A stretch of DNA of 64,000 nt from Endocalyx cinctus (GCA_001600455.1 BCKC01000005.1:2232001-2296000), one strand, 5' to 3'. Positions 24,497 through 37,612 are shown, numbered from the stretch's first letter. Program-made: numbers and translations. The notes: generated by a model from the sequence alone, not told the origin.

Positions 24497-25991
24497 ATGA
24501 GGTTTCAGAGCGTTGCTGCTATTGCAGCTTCCATTCTCTTGCACCAGGACATGGTCCCGGTCATGGCTGCTCCTACGGAGAAGCGAGGTATCATCGATCC
24601 GGAGTTCTCCATCTCCACTCTCGGTGGTATGACTTTTAAGATTAATCAGGTTCCGAACAAGAAGTTTCCGGGTATCCAACAGGGGAGAGGTGCGATGGCC
24701 ATGGCGAGGACTTACTCGAAATTCGGTGCCGCCGTCCCGGATGACTTACTTTCCGGCATCGAGAAGTTGCTAGGGGAGTTAGGTTTGCTAAATTCGACGA
24801 GCGGTGCAACAAATCAGTCAGTCAGTGACGCTTCGCAAGGTATGACCTTTTTTCACCCCTCCCTAAACGAGAATGGATAGTAGCAGCGAGATACTCATTA
24901 GATAGATGCAGGAGAGGTCGCCGCTACCCCCCAGATGTTTGATACTGAGTATCTGTGCCCCGTTGAAATCGGGACACCGCCACAGACCTTGGAACTAGAT
25001 TTCGATACTGGGTCATCTGATTTGTGGGTTTTCAGCTCGGAGACACCGGTAACTCAACGTGGCGGTCAGACTTTGTACCAAATAGAACAGAGTACGTCAG
25101 CTCGGCTGATGAGTGGTGCGTCGTGGGACATCAGCTACGGTGATGGTAGCAGCTCTAGCGGGGCTGTCTATCAAGATACTGTAACGATCGGTGGCGTGAC
25201 GGTAGAAAATCAAGCCATCGAATCGGCCCGCCAGGTTTCTACATCATTCACTCAGAGACCCGACACAGACGGTCTCGTCGGCTTGGCTTTTAGCACCCTT
25301 AACACGGTGACGCCCACGCAGCAGAAGACGTTCTTCGACAATGCGATGGAAAACCTCGCATCTCCGTTGTTTACGGCGAATCTCCGAGCATCCGAACGTA
25401 AGTTATGACTCCTGATGGAAATGTTGACCTTGGGAGCACTACGAGTTTTGGCTAACATATCACAACGCAGCCGGCAACTACAATTTTGGATTCATCGATC
25501 CAAGCGAATTTAGTGGCCCTATTACCTTCGTGCCTGTAAATACGTCCGCGGGCTTCTGGCAGTTTACGGCGTCAAGCTATATCGTTGGCACTTCGGATTT
25601 CAACTCGGTCGCTCACGAAGCGATTGCCGATACGGGCACGACGCTTCTCCTCGTCCCGAGCGAGATTGCGCAGGATTACTACTCTCAAGTCTCCGGAGCG
25701 CAGAATGACGCGTCCGCGGGTGGCTACGTCTTCCCCTGTTCGGCAACGCTGCCGTCTTACACGGCCGTTATCGGAGATTACCAGGCTATCGTGCCGGGCG
25801 AGTACATGAACTTCGCCCCCGTCGACGGTTCGACCGTCGAGGATGCGACGACGTGCTTCGGCGGTATCCAGGAGACGCCCGCGGGCTTCCCCTTCGCCAT
25901 ATACGGAGACGTATTTTTGAAAGCGCAATTTGTCGTGTTTCACGGCGGGGACAACACCCTCGGATTCGCGAACAAGCCTTTACCGGTATAA
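24497..25991 (+). CDS. Secreted pepsin-like aspartic protease (family A1), 3 exons
   Basis: Exons 24497-24839, 24912-25397 and 25471-25991 join in frame to encode 449 residues. Residues 1 to about 24 form a signal peptide, followed by a propeptide with an early EKR site (about 28-30). The mature body resembles endothiapepsin/penicillopepsin. It has the first catalytic motif FDTGSSDLW (Asp146), the flap [10 protein letters not shown], the second motif [10 protein letters not shown] (Asp330) and the C-terminal [14 protein letters not shown] segment. Introns of 72 and 73 nt have GTATGA and GTAAGT donors and canonical AG acceptors. The start was chosen because it gives the signal peptide and has an AAAATG context. 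The protein is probably exported and self-activated at acid pH. It lacks a Ser/Thr-rich GPI tail, so it is a soluble protease rather than a yapsin. Confidence 0.95.
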
Positions 25992-27332
25992 GCACCGGTT
26001 TGGGCGAAATCTTTTTTTTTTCTTTCTTCCATTTTGGGCCAGTTTTTTAAATGGATGGCTTGGATAATGGTGTGGGGATAGAATAGAGAGATCACGCATT
26101 CCTATGCGTGTAGACGATTAATACTCAAACGAGAGAAGATCAAAATCATACGAGAGAGAGAGAGAGAGAGAGAGAAGATATCATCTTCGAAGGAACGGAC
26201 GGCGCTTAATTATTGAACTAGTTCTTAATGCACGATCCTTCAAACGGCCTTACGTGGTGAAATGGGCTGGGGATCAAAAGGTTACCGAACGGCACTGGGT
26301 TTTTTTAACAGATATGAATGTAGCGAAATGTATTTAAGATTTAGGAAAATAAGTATCCTAATGTATCTTGATATTTAGCGTTTACCTGTCGGTCTCCGAT
26401 TTTACTTACTGCGTCGGCAGTAAAACGCCGAGCAGCTCGGATCCGAATTCATGATTCATACGTTTACTCTCCGGCTTTCATCTTGTTTTTTTGAACATTG
26501 AATCACTGAATCACTGAAAAAACATCTTTCGGGCTCGGTTCGATGATAAGACCCGGATACTATTTTATTGGAGACGTAATCAATGACTATACTCTTGAGT
26601 TAGTGTCGAGGAAGGATTCAACATCACCCGATCGTAGGGAGAAAATGGAGAAAGCGGGTTGGTTTGGAGTCTTACGGATGCACTATTTTTGTACCCATGG
26701 ATTGAGCTTTTCGGGTAGCTACTTCATAGCGAAAGGCCGAGTTCTCGAACGACGAGGGGTCTAAGTTAAAATCATTACACCTCGTTATGTGGGACTGACT
26801 CATTTGTGCATCTTATATATGAAGAAGATGTTAGTAGGTTAATAAGTCATACTTAACATTATGTAAAAAAACTACCTAGGTATTCTGAAATACGATCAAC
26901 AATTTTTTCGGTTCTCGTCTTTTTCGGCGGTAATAATAAGGAGCAAGGGAAACGCTGGAAAAAACTTCTCTTTTTACAATAAACTACCTAAAGGCGATGA
27001 TATCATAGTCAAGAACCTAGGGATTTGGTATCTCGGCTTTTTTCGCCTAAATAAGTTTCTTTGAATATTTCAATCTCGTTGAAGAGACGTTTATCAAGGG
27101 CTATTTGATTGTATTTAATCAGCCTCTGCCGCGTCTCTCGTCTTACTCGAAATTTCGGAAGAACAGCAGCGACGACAAAACAGAAAAGAAGAAGACACGG
27201 TTAAATAAGCTTATATAATTATCTTTATATCTTACCTCATTACACAACAACCCCATTCACGGCAGTGCCCTTATTTCTTCAAAAATCTCCGAAGATTTCA
27301 ATTTAGTTCATAAGGATCCATCCATTCTCACC
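25992..27332. other. Intergenic region downstream of protease
   Basis: No gene was seen. It carries a GA microsatellite at about 26154-26175, a short GAATCACT duplication near 26502 and one TACCTAGGTA palindrome at 26873-26882. The last 150 bases are a likely leader for the gene at 27333. Confidence 0.55.
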
Positions 27333-28163
27333 ATGAACCAACTCACGACCAAATATCTAACCGCCGACTTCCTACGCGCGAACCGCACCTCCCTCCTCGC
27401 CAGCGCCGCCGCCGCCTCTTTCATCTCGTACTCGATCTCCTGCTACCGCGCCTGGTCGTCCCTCGGCGGCGGCGGACTCCCGCACAACCTTTGGGGGTGG
27501 CTCATCAACGTCGGCGGGTACGCCATCGCCCGCACCGACGTGCGCGTCCCGGCCCCCTACGAGCGGGACATAGCCGCCCTCGCGGCCGGCGCGTACGGCC
27601 CCGCCGCGGGCGAATCGTACTTCTCGTTCGCCGGAAACCCTCTCAAGGCGAAAAAACTCCCCGCCCGGAAGGGATCGCGCCCGACCGTGCCGACGTACAC
27701 GGCGCCTCAGCGGCAGACGGACCAGACGGCTTCGGAATCGACGCTACGCCGCCAAAACGCCTTTCTCCGGGCGCTCGCGGCCGCGAACCCGAGAATCTTT
27801 CAGATCCGCGGCTCGCGGCTCGAGGACCCCCGGTACGAGGCCGTCTGGCTCGCCGACGCGCTGCCCAAGTCGGCGACGACTTTCTTCCGCCGGGCGCCGG
27901 GCGAGTTCGCGCACGTGCACCCGGAAGGGTCGACGCACGTGATTTTTTCCTTGGTGGACGCGCGCGACGTCGTCGCGGCGGGGTGGGGCGAGAGGCATAA
28001 GCTTTCGGGCGTGCCGGGGTACCTCCCTTGGGGGTACGCGCTCGTGTACGCGCCGAGGGAAGGGGACGAGGGGGAGTGGGAGGATTGGAGGGAATGCGTG
28101 CTCGCGAGCGCGAGATTCGTGGCCAGGGGGGCCGGGTACGAGGGGGAGGTGGTGGTGCCCTGA
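27333..28163 (+). CDS. Luciferase-domain (DUF5519) protein with N-terminal membrane segment
   Basis: This single-exon gene encodes 276 residues with very high GC at third positions. Residues about 18-36 are hydrophobic and may be a membrane anchor. The C-terminal part carries the signature of the fungal luciferase-domain family (DUF5519): FAHVHPEGSTHVIFSL, then VAAGWGERHKLSG, then YLPWGYALVYAPR. Despite the name, no light emission is implied; the family function is unknown to me. The central part (about residues 105-135) is polar and probably flexible. A 20-base G run begins 22 bases after the stop. Confidence 0.85.
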   Translation: MNQLTTKYLTADFLRANRTSLLASAAAASFISYSISCYRAWSSLGGGGLPHNLWGWLINVGGYAIARTDVRVPAPYERDIAALAAGAYGPAAGESYFSFAGNPLKAKKLPARKGSRPTVPTYTAPQRQTDQTASESTLRRQNAFLRALAAANPRIFQIRGSRLEDPRYEAVWLADALPKSATTFFRRAPGEFAHVHPEGSTHVIFSLVDARDVVAAGWGERHKLSGVPGYLPWGYALVYAPREGDEGEWEDWRECVLASARFVARGAGYEGEVVVP

Positions 28164-30727
28164 TGCGTGAAGATATCTCGGAAAGGGGGGGGGGGGGGGG
28201 GGGGTTGGATTTTTTGGGGGCTTGGGAAGTTTGGAAAAGAGAGAGAGAGAGGCTGTGAGGGTTTGGGATTGATGAAGACGGAGGGTGGAGAGGGTAAGGC
28301 AGAAAATTGGTTGTTTTGCGAAACAAAGCGTGGGTCGCTGGCTGGCTGGCTGGTCTTGTCAATTCTTCATGACGACGTTGCAGTTTTTGTCCTTACCGGG
28401 GTTCAACTTGAAGGAAATGAAGTGGTTGAACTTCGGGGGCTCATTGTATGAACGCGAAAAAATATCACGTCGGAAATGAGTTGTGTATGATTTACGACGC
28501 TGTCACTCATTCTCTTATAAGAGTTTCACGGTATGATACGAGATGATATTTCCTATTCGTTTTACATAGACAGGTTAATACAATTTGTCTTTTCAAATAA
28601 ACAACAGGATTTTTGGGGGCCGATGGTAAAGCGTTGATTCGTGTAAGTATCATTTTGTTGGGATACCAAGATGTCGTATGCACAGCTACGAAGCTCGCTC
28701 CCTTAACAGATAACGTCGGAATAAGTGTTATGTCGTTAAATGTCCGTTACGCAATATCCGATAGCAAGATAAAGCAAGACTGGCTGGTTGGTTGCGCGAA
28801 GGTGAGGATGACGTCTTAGGTTGGCAGGTTGGTTTACCTTACTCAAACCAACGCTGGGTTACCGGCTACACGACATACGCCATCAACGCTATTTATTTCC
28901 TTGAAACGATATTCCTTCGTCGATAAATATTGAAGGTGAGTGAGGTCATGAGTTGGTTAGGTTTGTATTTTGTAATATGTTACTGCATAGTATGCATTTT
29001 GTTTCCAAATGTCATCATTGTTACGATGTCATTATGAGGGAGTGAAGTTGCTTTCTTTTCTTTTTTTTTCCTTCTTTTTTTTTACCTACTCAAATTAAAT
29101 CCACTTTGAACGCCCGATAATTTAGCGCTTGGTTTACGCTGATGCGTGCTGTGTAACGGATCTCGTGGGCAAGTCAGTTATTCGATTAGCGTACGAACAA
29201 CTTATACGCATTGAGTTCATATGCGTGCTTTAGTATACATGAATCAACTTGAGAATGAGAAGACGAGATGCTTCTACTATTTCTAGGGTATAACTAATGC
29301 AATGCAAATGCATTCTACGGTCTGGACAATAACACTAATCAGTGTGAAGGATGATTTGATTGTAGTCATGCTCAATTACATCAAGAATCCTTAAAACTAT
29401 TGTGTAATTGAATTCAGTTTATCTGACACGACGCATAATGATCACACACACCTTTCAGGTACAGCGCAAATATGCAAACATCTACACTGCCCGACCTACC
29501 TGATCTACCTACCATTTTAGACAGGAGGATTTCTTTTTTTTGGCTTGTGTGATTTTGATTGGTGTAAATATTTATTACGTGGATACGCAGTGCATTATTA
29601 TATAGTATACATAACCTGTTAGGTACTTTTTAACGCGCGCTCTCGCCTATTTTGGTATTTGGTACTGGGCGTCTCTTTTTCAAATCCAATCAAGTAAATG
29701 ATCAACAGGGGAGTATACCATTAGAAAACTTATCACTAAATAAATGGATAAGAGAAAAAAGAAAGAGTAAAAGATCTGGCGGCTTAACAATATTTGCAGG
29801 TTTTCACTGAAATATACAAAAAAAGGACCCTTGAAAGATGGCGATGATATTGTATGATTGGATCCTCCTCGAATGTCAACCCCGGTCTCGCGCCAGTGGA
29901 TAACCTGCAGAACCGGGCATTCGAAACAAGCTAACAGCTCAGTGGCGTTTGTTCCCCTTTTTCTACTAGTTGAACTGACAGAACTTGACAATTTGACTTC
30001 CTCTTTTTGTCCAAGTCACTGATCTTCTCCGCGTTTGTTGGACCGATTAACATTTTACGTCTGATGTCTACCCTCTCTCTCTCTCTCTCCCTTACCAATA
30101 ACCTGGGGGCTGTTAAAACTGTAAGGTAGGGAAAAATTAAGGTACATTCTAACGGGGCCCCCATGTGAGATGATCTACAAAACAAGATCCTCGTATCCAA
30201 TCAATCCAGCCCTTTAACTTTCGTAAATACTGTACTCCGTACAAACACTAAACTAAGAAATAAACATGACCGAGATGCATGCATCTTCAAAGTACTAGGC
30301 AGGGGTGGAACTGACGTGTGAATGGGAGGGCTGACTTGTTAGTATTTAGTTCTTAGTCACAATGAATCCTCTCGCTAGAAATCCTCGAGATTTTTATTCA
30401 CTTCCTTCACTGGAAAAGAAAAAAAAAAAAAAAAAACCAAAGTGACATGATTTCTATATAACAAACCTTCCTTTCTTTTTGTGTTATTGATTTATTCATT
30501 CCTTCGTTTCTCAATCATCCACTTTCGCTTCCTTCTACCAAGGCTTTTTACTCCTCCTTTCCCTACGGCTAGGTCCCGAGGATCGTGAGATTCCCCCCCC
30601 TTTTGATTCACTTCTTTTTTTTTTCCTTTCTTTTTTTGACTTTACCTCAATCATTCCCCCCTATCTTCTCTAAATCCTTAAGGGACTGTTTATTATATAT
30701 AAGAAAATAAAAGAAAGATTAAAAAAA
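28164..30727. other. Intergenic region (2.6 kb) upstream of GH76 gene
   Basis: No convincing gene. It holds the 20-base G run at 28185-28204, a GGCT repeat near 28336-28352, a GTACTCCGTAC motif at 30232-30242 and pyrimidine-rich DNA at 30480-30660. The latter is probably promoter or leader for the GH76 gene. Confidence 0.55.
28185..28204 (+). repeat. Homopolymer of 20 G
   Basis: An uninterrupted run of 20 G on the plus strand, 22 bases after the stop of the luciferase-domain gene and so probably in its 3' UTR. Runs of this kind can form G-quadruplexes, and they are also prone to length errors in sequencing. Confidence 0.85.
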
Positions 30728-32032
30728 ATGAAGTCAACATCCCGAACCGCATTCATCGCCGGCGTCACGCTGGCCTGCGCCGGCGCATCCTCAGCCATCC
30801 AACTAACCGTCGACGACGGGACCTCGATCAAGGAAGCGGCCGCCCAGATCGCCAAGGGTCTCTACGTGTACCACAACCCGGACTCGACGGCCGGGCAGTT
30901 CAATCAGCCGGAGCCCTGGTTCTGGTGGCTGTCCGGCAAGGCCTGGAACGGCCTGATGGACTACACCGTCTACACGAACGACACGACGTACCAGGCCGAC
31001 CTCCTCTCGGCCCTGGCCGAGAACGTGGGTCCCAACTACGACTTCGTCCCGACCGCGCAGGCCAGCTGGGAGGCCAACGACGACCAGGCGTACTGGGTCT
31101 ACAACGCGCTCACGGCGATGGAGTACGGGTTCGAAGCGCTCCCCTGCGAAGGCAGCGACTCCGGCTCGTCCTCCTCCGACGACTGCGCCAACTCGTGGGT
31201 CAACATCGGCGCCAACGCCTTCAACCTCTTCGCCCAGCGCTGGGAGGCCGACTCGGGCACCTGCAACGGCGGGCTCAAATGGCAGTACGACCCGACGGCG
31301 AACGGGTACAATTACAAAAACGCCGTGACGAACGGCGGCTTCTTCCAGACGGCCGCCCGCTTGGCCCGGTACACGGGGAACCAGACGTACGCCGACTGGG
31401 CGACCAAGATCTGGGACTGGACTCGGGGCGTCGGCCTCGTGAGCGCCGATTACCGCGTGTACGACGGCACGTCGGACGCCGACGCCGACAACTGCACGCA
31501 GGTGAACCAGGACGAGTGGTCGTACAACGTCGCGACCTTCCTGCACGGCGCCGCGCACATGTACGCGGCCTCGGCCAACGGCAGCGACGCGCGGTCGACC
31601 TGGCTCTCCCACGTGCGCGGGTTCGTCGGCGCCGCCGGCGACGTCTTCTTCACGCCCGCGAAGACGGGGATCATGTACGAGCAAAAGTGCGAGCCGACGG
31701 CGACGTGCACGACGGACCAGACGAGCTTCAAGGCGAGCCTGTCGCGCTGGATGGCCAAGACGGCCGCGCTCGTGCCCGAGGTCGCCGACGAGATCGCCGG
31801 CATGCTCACGACGAGCGCGCGCGGCGCCGCGGCGTCGTGCACGGGCAACGGGAACGCGACGTGCGGCGTGAGCTGGTCCAAGGGCGCCTTCGACGGCCAG
31901 TCCGACTTCGGGGTCGAGCTGAGCGCGCTCGAGGTCGTGCAGAGCTTGCTCATCGAGAACGCGCCCGCCCTAAAGGTTGCCGCTTCTGAGTCTTCGGGCC
32001 AAGTCGTGTCTTCGGTACGACCTACTTCTTAA
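30728..32032 (+). CDS. GH76 alpha-1,6-mannanase-like enzyme (Dcw1/Dfg5 family)
   Basis: This single-exon gene encodes 434 residues. Dcw1/Dfg5 proteins act at the plasma membrane and are thought to move GPI proteins onto wall glucan by acting on the mannose core. Residues 1-23 form a signal peptide. The catalytic Asp pair is in ANDDQAYW (Asp118, Asp119). Other family blocks are WFWWLSGKAWNGLMDY (about 64-79), NGGFFQTAARLARYTGN and EWSYNVATFLHGAAHMYA. N-glycosylation sequons are present. The usual hydrophobic GPI-attachment tail is missing; the protein ends in a short polar Ser-rich stretch, so it may be freely secreted. A GTACGA sequence near the last codons could be a donor to an unseen last exon, but I found no matching tail. 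Start context is AAAATG. Confidence 0.92.
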   Translation: MKSTSRTAFIAGVTLACAGASSAIQLTVDDGTSIKEAAAQIAKGLYVYHNPDSTAGQFNQPEPWFWWLSGKAWNGLMDYTVYTNDTTYQADLLSALAENVGPNYDFVPTAQASWEANDDQAYWVYNALTAMEYGFEALPCEGSDSGSSSSDDCANSWVNIGANAFNLFAQRWEADSGTCNGGLKWQYDPTANGYNYKNAVTNGGFFQTAARLARYTGNQTYADWATKIWDWTRGVGLVSADYRVYDGTSDADADNCTQVNQDEWSYNVATFLHGAAHMYAASANGSDARSTWLSHVRGFVGAAGDVFFTPAKTGIMYEQKCEPTATCTTDQTSFKASLSRWMAKTAALVPEVADEIAGMLTTSARGAAASCTGNGNATCGVSWSKGAFDGQSDFGVELSALEVVQSLLIENAPALKVAASESSGQVVSSVRPTS

Positions 32033-35000
32033 AAATTAAAAATTAAAAAAAAATAGTGGCGAGTGGGATGGGTACGGGAGAATTTCCGATAGTTTGGAAT
32101 TATTGGATGATGGCTTTACTTATTTTCTGGGTTACAATTTGATGAGGCGGAAGAATGTCGTTTTTATTTTCCGGGACTATTACATGGTTGATTATATATG
32201 GGAAGGATGGGCGGTGAAAAGATTTATATGCATACCTCGGCGCACGTCTTTTTTGTTTTACTTCAAAATTATTTTGTACATACATTATTTGAAAAGGATG
32301 ACCTACTCATTTTTATCTTCTTCAATTTCTTTTTTCCTCTGATATTTCCTTGACAAGATGAAAGAAGTACACATAAGTATGTATTTCTAGAGTGTGTACC
32401 TCGGTCACCCATATATAGTTTTTGCATCTACGTGATGCAAGGATATATTTATTTATTTGAAAAGTATTGATTATTCTTCGAGCTGAACGACGGGAGTTTA
32501 TTGGAGTGCATGTGTGATTTTCTCAACACATGATGGAGAGATAGAGGGCTTCAAGGGGGTGCGGCTTTCTGGATTAAATCAGAGCAGTCGTCTAATGTCT
32601 CAAGAGACAGAAGAAAGTCATAAAGTCGTATATAAAATTTAAGACGAAGTACTATGTTACTCGTGAATAAGATATAATATATGATCGTGTATCTCGTAGC
32701 GTACTTGGACCAATGTGAACTTTCAGACCAAATGCTTCATCCCCCCTTCAATGCCCTGATGAGATCTCTGCGCTATTCCATACATATTCTCAGCAGTCAT
32801 GATCTCTCCTCTATCAATCGTGAAGAAGAGCGACTACGTTCCTCCCTATTCTTCAACTAGAGATACTATTCATTATATCTAAAAAAAAATGTCATACTTC
32901 ATCACTATATTTCTTATCGTTTTTATTTTTTATCTTTCTCAGCATGCGAAGTATCCTATTTTGCCTAAGAAGCAGCCAGCACGAGGATTCTCAAAAGACA
33001 TGCCATCGGCTTACTTTAACAAAAAGGAACACACATCCCATACATTTCCATACTAGGTAGTATTTCTTTTGAGAGGTATCAAGGAATAACGAAAATGGAC
33101 CCTGAGGTGACTCAAAAGGTGAATAAGGGGTTTGCGCCAGATACCGTAGATTCTTGGTTCGAGCCCTTACCCCCAAACGTCATATAGTTGCAGAGACAGA
33201 AACAAAAAAAAAAGACAAGTGAGATCAATTACTTGAAAAAAGATCCATGGTTTTAATCATCTTTAAATTTAAGCGAGATCACTTGCGAGATATCCCCGAA
33301 GGCAAAGAAATAAAAATAAACATCACCGCCACGCAGATCCGCAAAGTAATGATGTCAAAATTAGATATAGCCCGGCAAAATCGATGTCCGGATCATGCGC
33401 GAAGCGACGATGAGGGCGTATTCATATTGGGCTGATCCTCTGATAATCCAAACAGTTTATCTCTGACTCATCATCGGTAGATAGGAGAAATAAGGTCGTA
33501 GAAAAGGAGTGTATGAGCTATTATTGTAAAGAGTAATGGAATATTATAGATTGATGATACTTTTCGTTTCATCTAAGATGCGCGAACCTTCCCTAGGCTA
33601 AAATGTCGCGGTTATGAGTCGCATCGTTGCTGCATCAAACCTTCATAGCCGCTCCCGCGGTGAATTATACCGGTAACACTCACTACGCTTTTATTTCCCT
33701 CGGAGATGTCACGTTCGGAGATGAACAGGCTCGGCGCAAACGAGAATTCGATCGCGAAGCAATCCATTTATATACCGTCGCGGGAAGGGATTTATTCCGC
33801 CTCCGGCTTAATATGTAATTGGCTGCGATATTATAGATATACATCATACATAAAGCAAGTCTTATATCTGCTTATCACCCACCGATCTATCAATTCATTA
33901 ATTTAGAATTGGAGGTTTGGAAATCTCACTATCTATCTATATATAAATATAGATAGACCGGTGTTGGAAAGTGGGATGAGATTGGAACTCATGTGAATAT
34001 CGGTGACCTCGTCCTCGACTAAGCAATCGAAATCACCAATCAATTCTATCCTCGGTGTGGTTCGCATATTTTTGACACCACAGTAATCAACTAAAAACAG
34101 ACCGAGTTAACCCGACATTTTCGGGAGACTTCCCGAATAATTCTTTATTTTATTTTGGTCAGCAAACGCGGCAGCGGCCCGTTGATAAGCCAGGAGAAAA
34201 GAAGAAAAAAAAAGAGAGAGAAGAGTACGTCAGCACGTGCCTTTTCCGAGTCAAGATTCACATGAAATTAGATTCTGTAAGGCTACCATGGTACAAATGA
34301 CGATAGTGTAGCCTCTCGGTAGAAGGTGTATTACCGTACTAGTATTGTCGAGTAAATATCGGCACTTTAGTATTTGTCTACATTTTAGAGAGAGGAAGAC
34401 AATAAAAAAAAAAAAAAGAGCAGGGCCTACGGCGGTGATTCGGCGTTTCTATATGTGAGGTCGGAAGGTGATACCGTTCTTATCATCGTTAAGTAGCAAT
34501 GCGAACAGGGCTGACGATCTGAGGGGGAGGGGAAAAGAACGTTCCACAAATAAGCCTACCTATGAGATCTAACTCTATACCGGCTCTGGCACTCGGTGAG
34601 AGTAGCCGAGGTGTGTCAATGTCTCACCCACCTTCTGCCGACCTTCCAGAAGCGGAGGCTGGGTAGCCCCAGAATTTATTTTGTATGCTACCGAAGACCT
34701 GGAAAAATTGGACACCCCCTAAGATCTGATAATGAGAGAGACAAAAAAGAAAAAAAAAAAGATGTACGTGGAAAAAATAAATAAAACATAAGCTTGGAAG
34801 GATCTAGTACAGATAGCGAGATAAACTCCTGCACGTTACGTTACGCAGACTCCGGGCTACATTCGGCATATCCGCCAACGCGATACCCGTCTGAGTCAAT
34901 GTCGCAATACCGGGGTAACTTCAAACCAAAGGAAAGGGTCGGCTTTAGCCGTATCTGACCGATGATAGAGAGAGATCTTACCCCCTTTTTTATTTTTATT

Positions 35001-37612
35001 TTTTATTATCATTCCTTTCCCCGCCACCGTTTTAGGGTTTTCGGTGGCAGGAGAAGAAAACAAGAAATTCCATTGGGGAAAAAAACAATCAAAAAAAAGA
35101 AGATGTAAGAAACGGGAGAAAATTTGCGCGCAAATGCACCGGTAAGCTCGGTAAGCGTAATATTGACACCTCATAAGTGAAACTCCAAACCAAAGTTTAA
35201 GGTGATCTTCATAGTTGAAAATATTGGCACACCCCCAAAGTATTGATTATCAGATGACAGACAGATTTGCGTAAAATAATGTAGGCTGAACGAATCAGCT
35301 AAAAACAGACAGTTGTACTTCAGTGAGAAAGTGGTCAATAAACCGACAAGTGCATATATTGACCTGTGATAGGTGTCTCTCAATTATGTATTCGTGGGAT
35401 CGGATGAGGGCGGCAAAAAGAATTGAAAGTGGAAAGGGTAGATACGATTAACATGAACATGGGGGGGAAGAAAAGGGGGGGAAGAGGAGGAGGAAAGGGA
35501 AGAAATCGGAGAAATGGGCAGATGTCTTCGTTCGCCTGTCTCTTGACCGAGAGGACCTTGGTCCTTTCGACAAGAGGATCAAGAGTTGAGATGATTGGAT
35601 ATTTTGTAAAGTTTTTTAAGGTTGCATCTGATTGGTTTATAATTGATTTCAAACCAGGACATTCTGACGAAGGCGGGAATGGGGGTTGATAATAAAATAA
35701 AAAAGAATTGGGGAAGCGGTACGAAAGATCAAGACAGGATTGGTCGGCGAGTTGTATTTTTGTATTTTACTGAGATCCGCGGTAGCCTATGCTAAAAATA
35801 AAAGAAGGGGTAAAAAAAAGAAAAAAAAAGAAAGAAAAAAGACCTCATTCGTGAAAAGAAATTGAAAAAAAAGGAGAAAGAAATGGAGATGATAAATAAA
35901 GTGAGAAGAAAAAAAAAAAAGGTGTACCGGTCTGTACGCGTTTAATGCGGGAACAAATATGTAGTTTATGTAAATGAATGTCATGATAATTATTTCTATT
36001 ACTATTTATATCCATTTTCTGAGACCTGAATATATGAACTAAGCTCGAGAATGGTATGATAAGAAGAAAGATGCAACAAAGAGGTATCGTATCGTACGTG
36101 TCACGAAAAGGGAGAATATATGGCTCAGTGTCTACATGGGATATCATAGCTAAGGGTAGACAGAGAAGGGAGTTAGAGGAAGAGATTTAGAGAGAAAAAA
36201 AATAGCAATAAAGGTAAGCCAATGAAGAAAGGATAGGAATAATCAAGTACTCAAACTTAAGAGGAAGAAATACCAAGCCAGGTCAGATCTTCAGGTATAC
36301 GTAAAAAAGGGAGAAGAAAAGAAAAGAAAAGATTTTACTGCACCTATCTATATGCAGTAGTTTCCTAAATGGGAGAACGCTGGACAAGGTCTACGATTAA
36401 AGTAAGTGTACTCCGTAGATACCAAGTAATTACTGGAGATATACGCGTATATTTAGGTGTCAGATGGGAAGTCTACCCGTGGACGTCGTGTATGTGTGTA
36501 TGTACGTGTAGTATATAATTCCAAGTTATGGTGAATTCCTTTTTTTTTTTTTTTGGTGCCCTCGAAAGTAACGTAAAGTAACATAAAAAGGTGAAATAAT
36601 AATGATAATATAATATAAGAAAGGCGTTTGAAGAAAGAATAGAAGAATAAATACTACCAAGTAAATTATCTCGGTACCAGACATGTTTGAATACTTAAGT
36701 ACCTAGGTAAGTACTTAGCAATTAGGTAGTAGAATACTAGGCTGCTGGGTAGCTTACCATGGCACAGTGGGATGGGTCCCCCGATTTGTTACAATAGGTA
36801 ACCTTGTACAAAATTAAGGGCCTTGTTTTTTACCCTACAACTCCCCCAGAGGTGGGTAAGCAGTAACCTAAGTTAAGGTACCATCACACTGAAAATTTTA
36901 TCGATAATCCCTTATCCCCCCCCCTTGCCCAGTAAACAACTTCATTCTAGGTGAACCTTGAAAGGCTGGCACCAGTCAGCCCTTGTACAATTTATATATA
37001 TATCTATCTACCTTATACACAGAAAGGAAGAAGAGCGGGAAAAAAAAAGGTACGACGCCATTCGATATCACACACATAATAGAATAAGAATACGACAGTA
37101 ATTTCCAGTACCACCCATGTACTACCATACGTACACACCGTTCATACATATAACTCGATATGCATACGTAGATATACATAGATATATAGTACATACCTAT
37201 AGTATCTACGTACATACATACACACCATAACATCCAACCATCCAACCGTCCATCTATCCATACGTGCGATGCTTTGCTTATGAGGTGTCAAGCTTTTCAT
37301 ATACGTATTATATCTATTTACTACGTTGTTAGGTAGGCATTCACCTTTTTATGATTTGTTAATTTCATCATCAAACCTTCTCTTTTCGTTGGGCTCACTC
37401 ACTTGACATTCATCCTATATTTTCCCCTCAGATTAAAAATAAAAAAAATCTTGGGGAACCCCTACCTATGAGATATAATCAAGATAATAAACTTTTCATG
37501 TGTAACGAGCCTCGATAGCTCGTGAGTGAGCTAACTTGATCATACTGCACTCTCGCCCTTCTTCCTTTTAAAAAATATATCCTTTCCTTTCTTGACTATG
37601 CGGTAGCTATTC
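32033..37612. other. Large gene-free region (5.6 kb)
   Basis: No supported gene was found on either strand. A stretch at 33627-33800 is more coding-like in composition than its surroundings but matches nothing I know. Other contents are a near-palindrome of TATCTATA units at 33932-33955, a purine-rich tract at 35460-35515, T and A runs, a cluster of AGGTA/TACCT units at 36690-36745 (palindrome at 36700-36709) and GTACTCCGTAG at 36408-36418. The final part is probably promoter for the gene at 37613. Confidence 0.55.

Noticed and set aside
27643..28362. 239-codon Pro/Arg-rich minus-strand frame
   Set aside because: It is antisense to the luciferase-domain gene and its G-rich 3' region; no domain is seen.
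30925..31989. 354-codon plus-strand frame, and a 293-codon minus-strand frame over 30803-31684
   Set aside because: Both overlap the GH76 gene in other frames and have biased Arg/Val composition with no motif. They are by-products of GC-rich codons.
33107..33178. Possible tRNA: a GGTTCGAGCCC box-B-like word near 33159
   Set aside because: No acceptor stem, D arm or anticodon stem can be folded around it.
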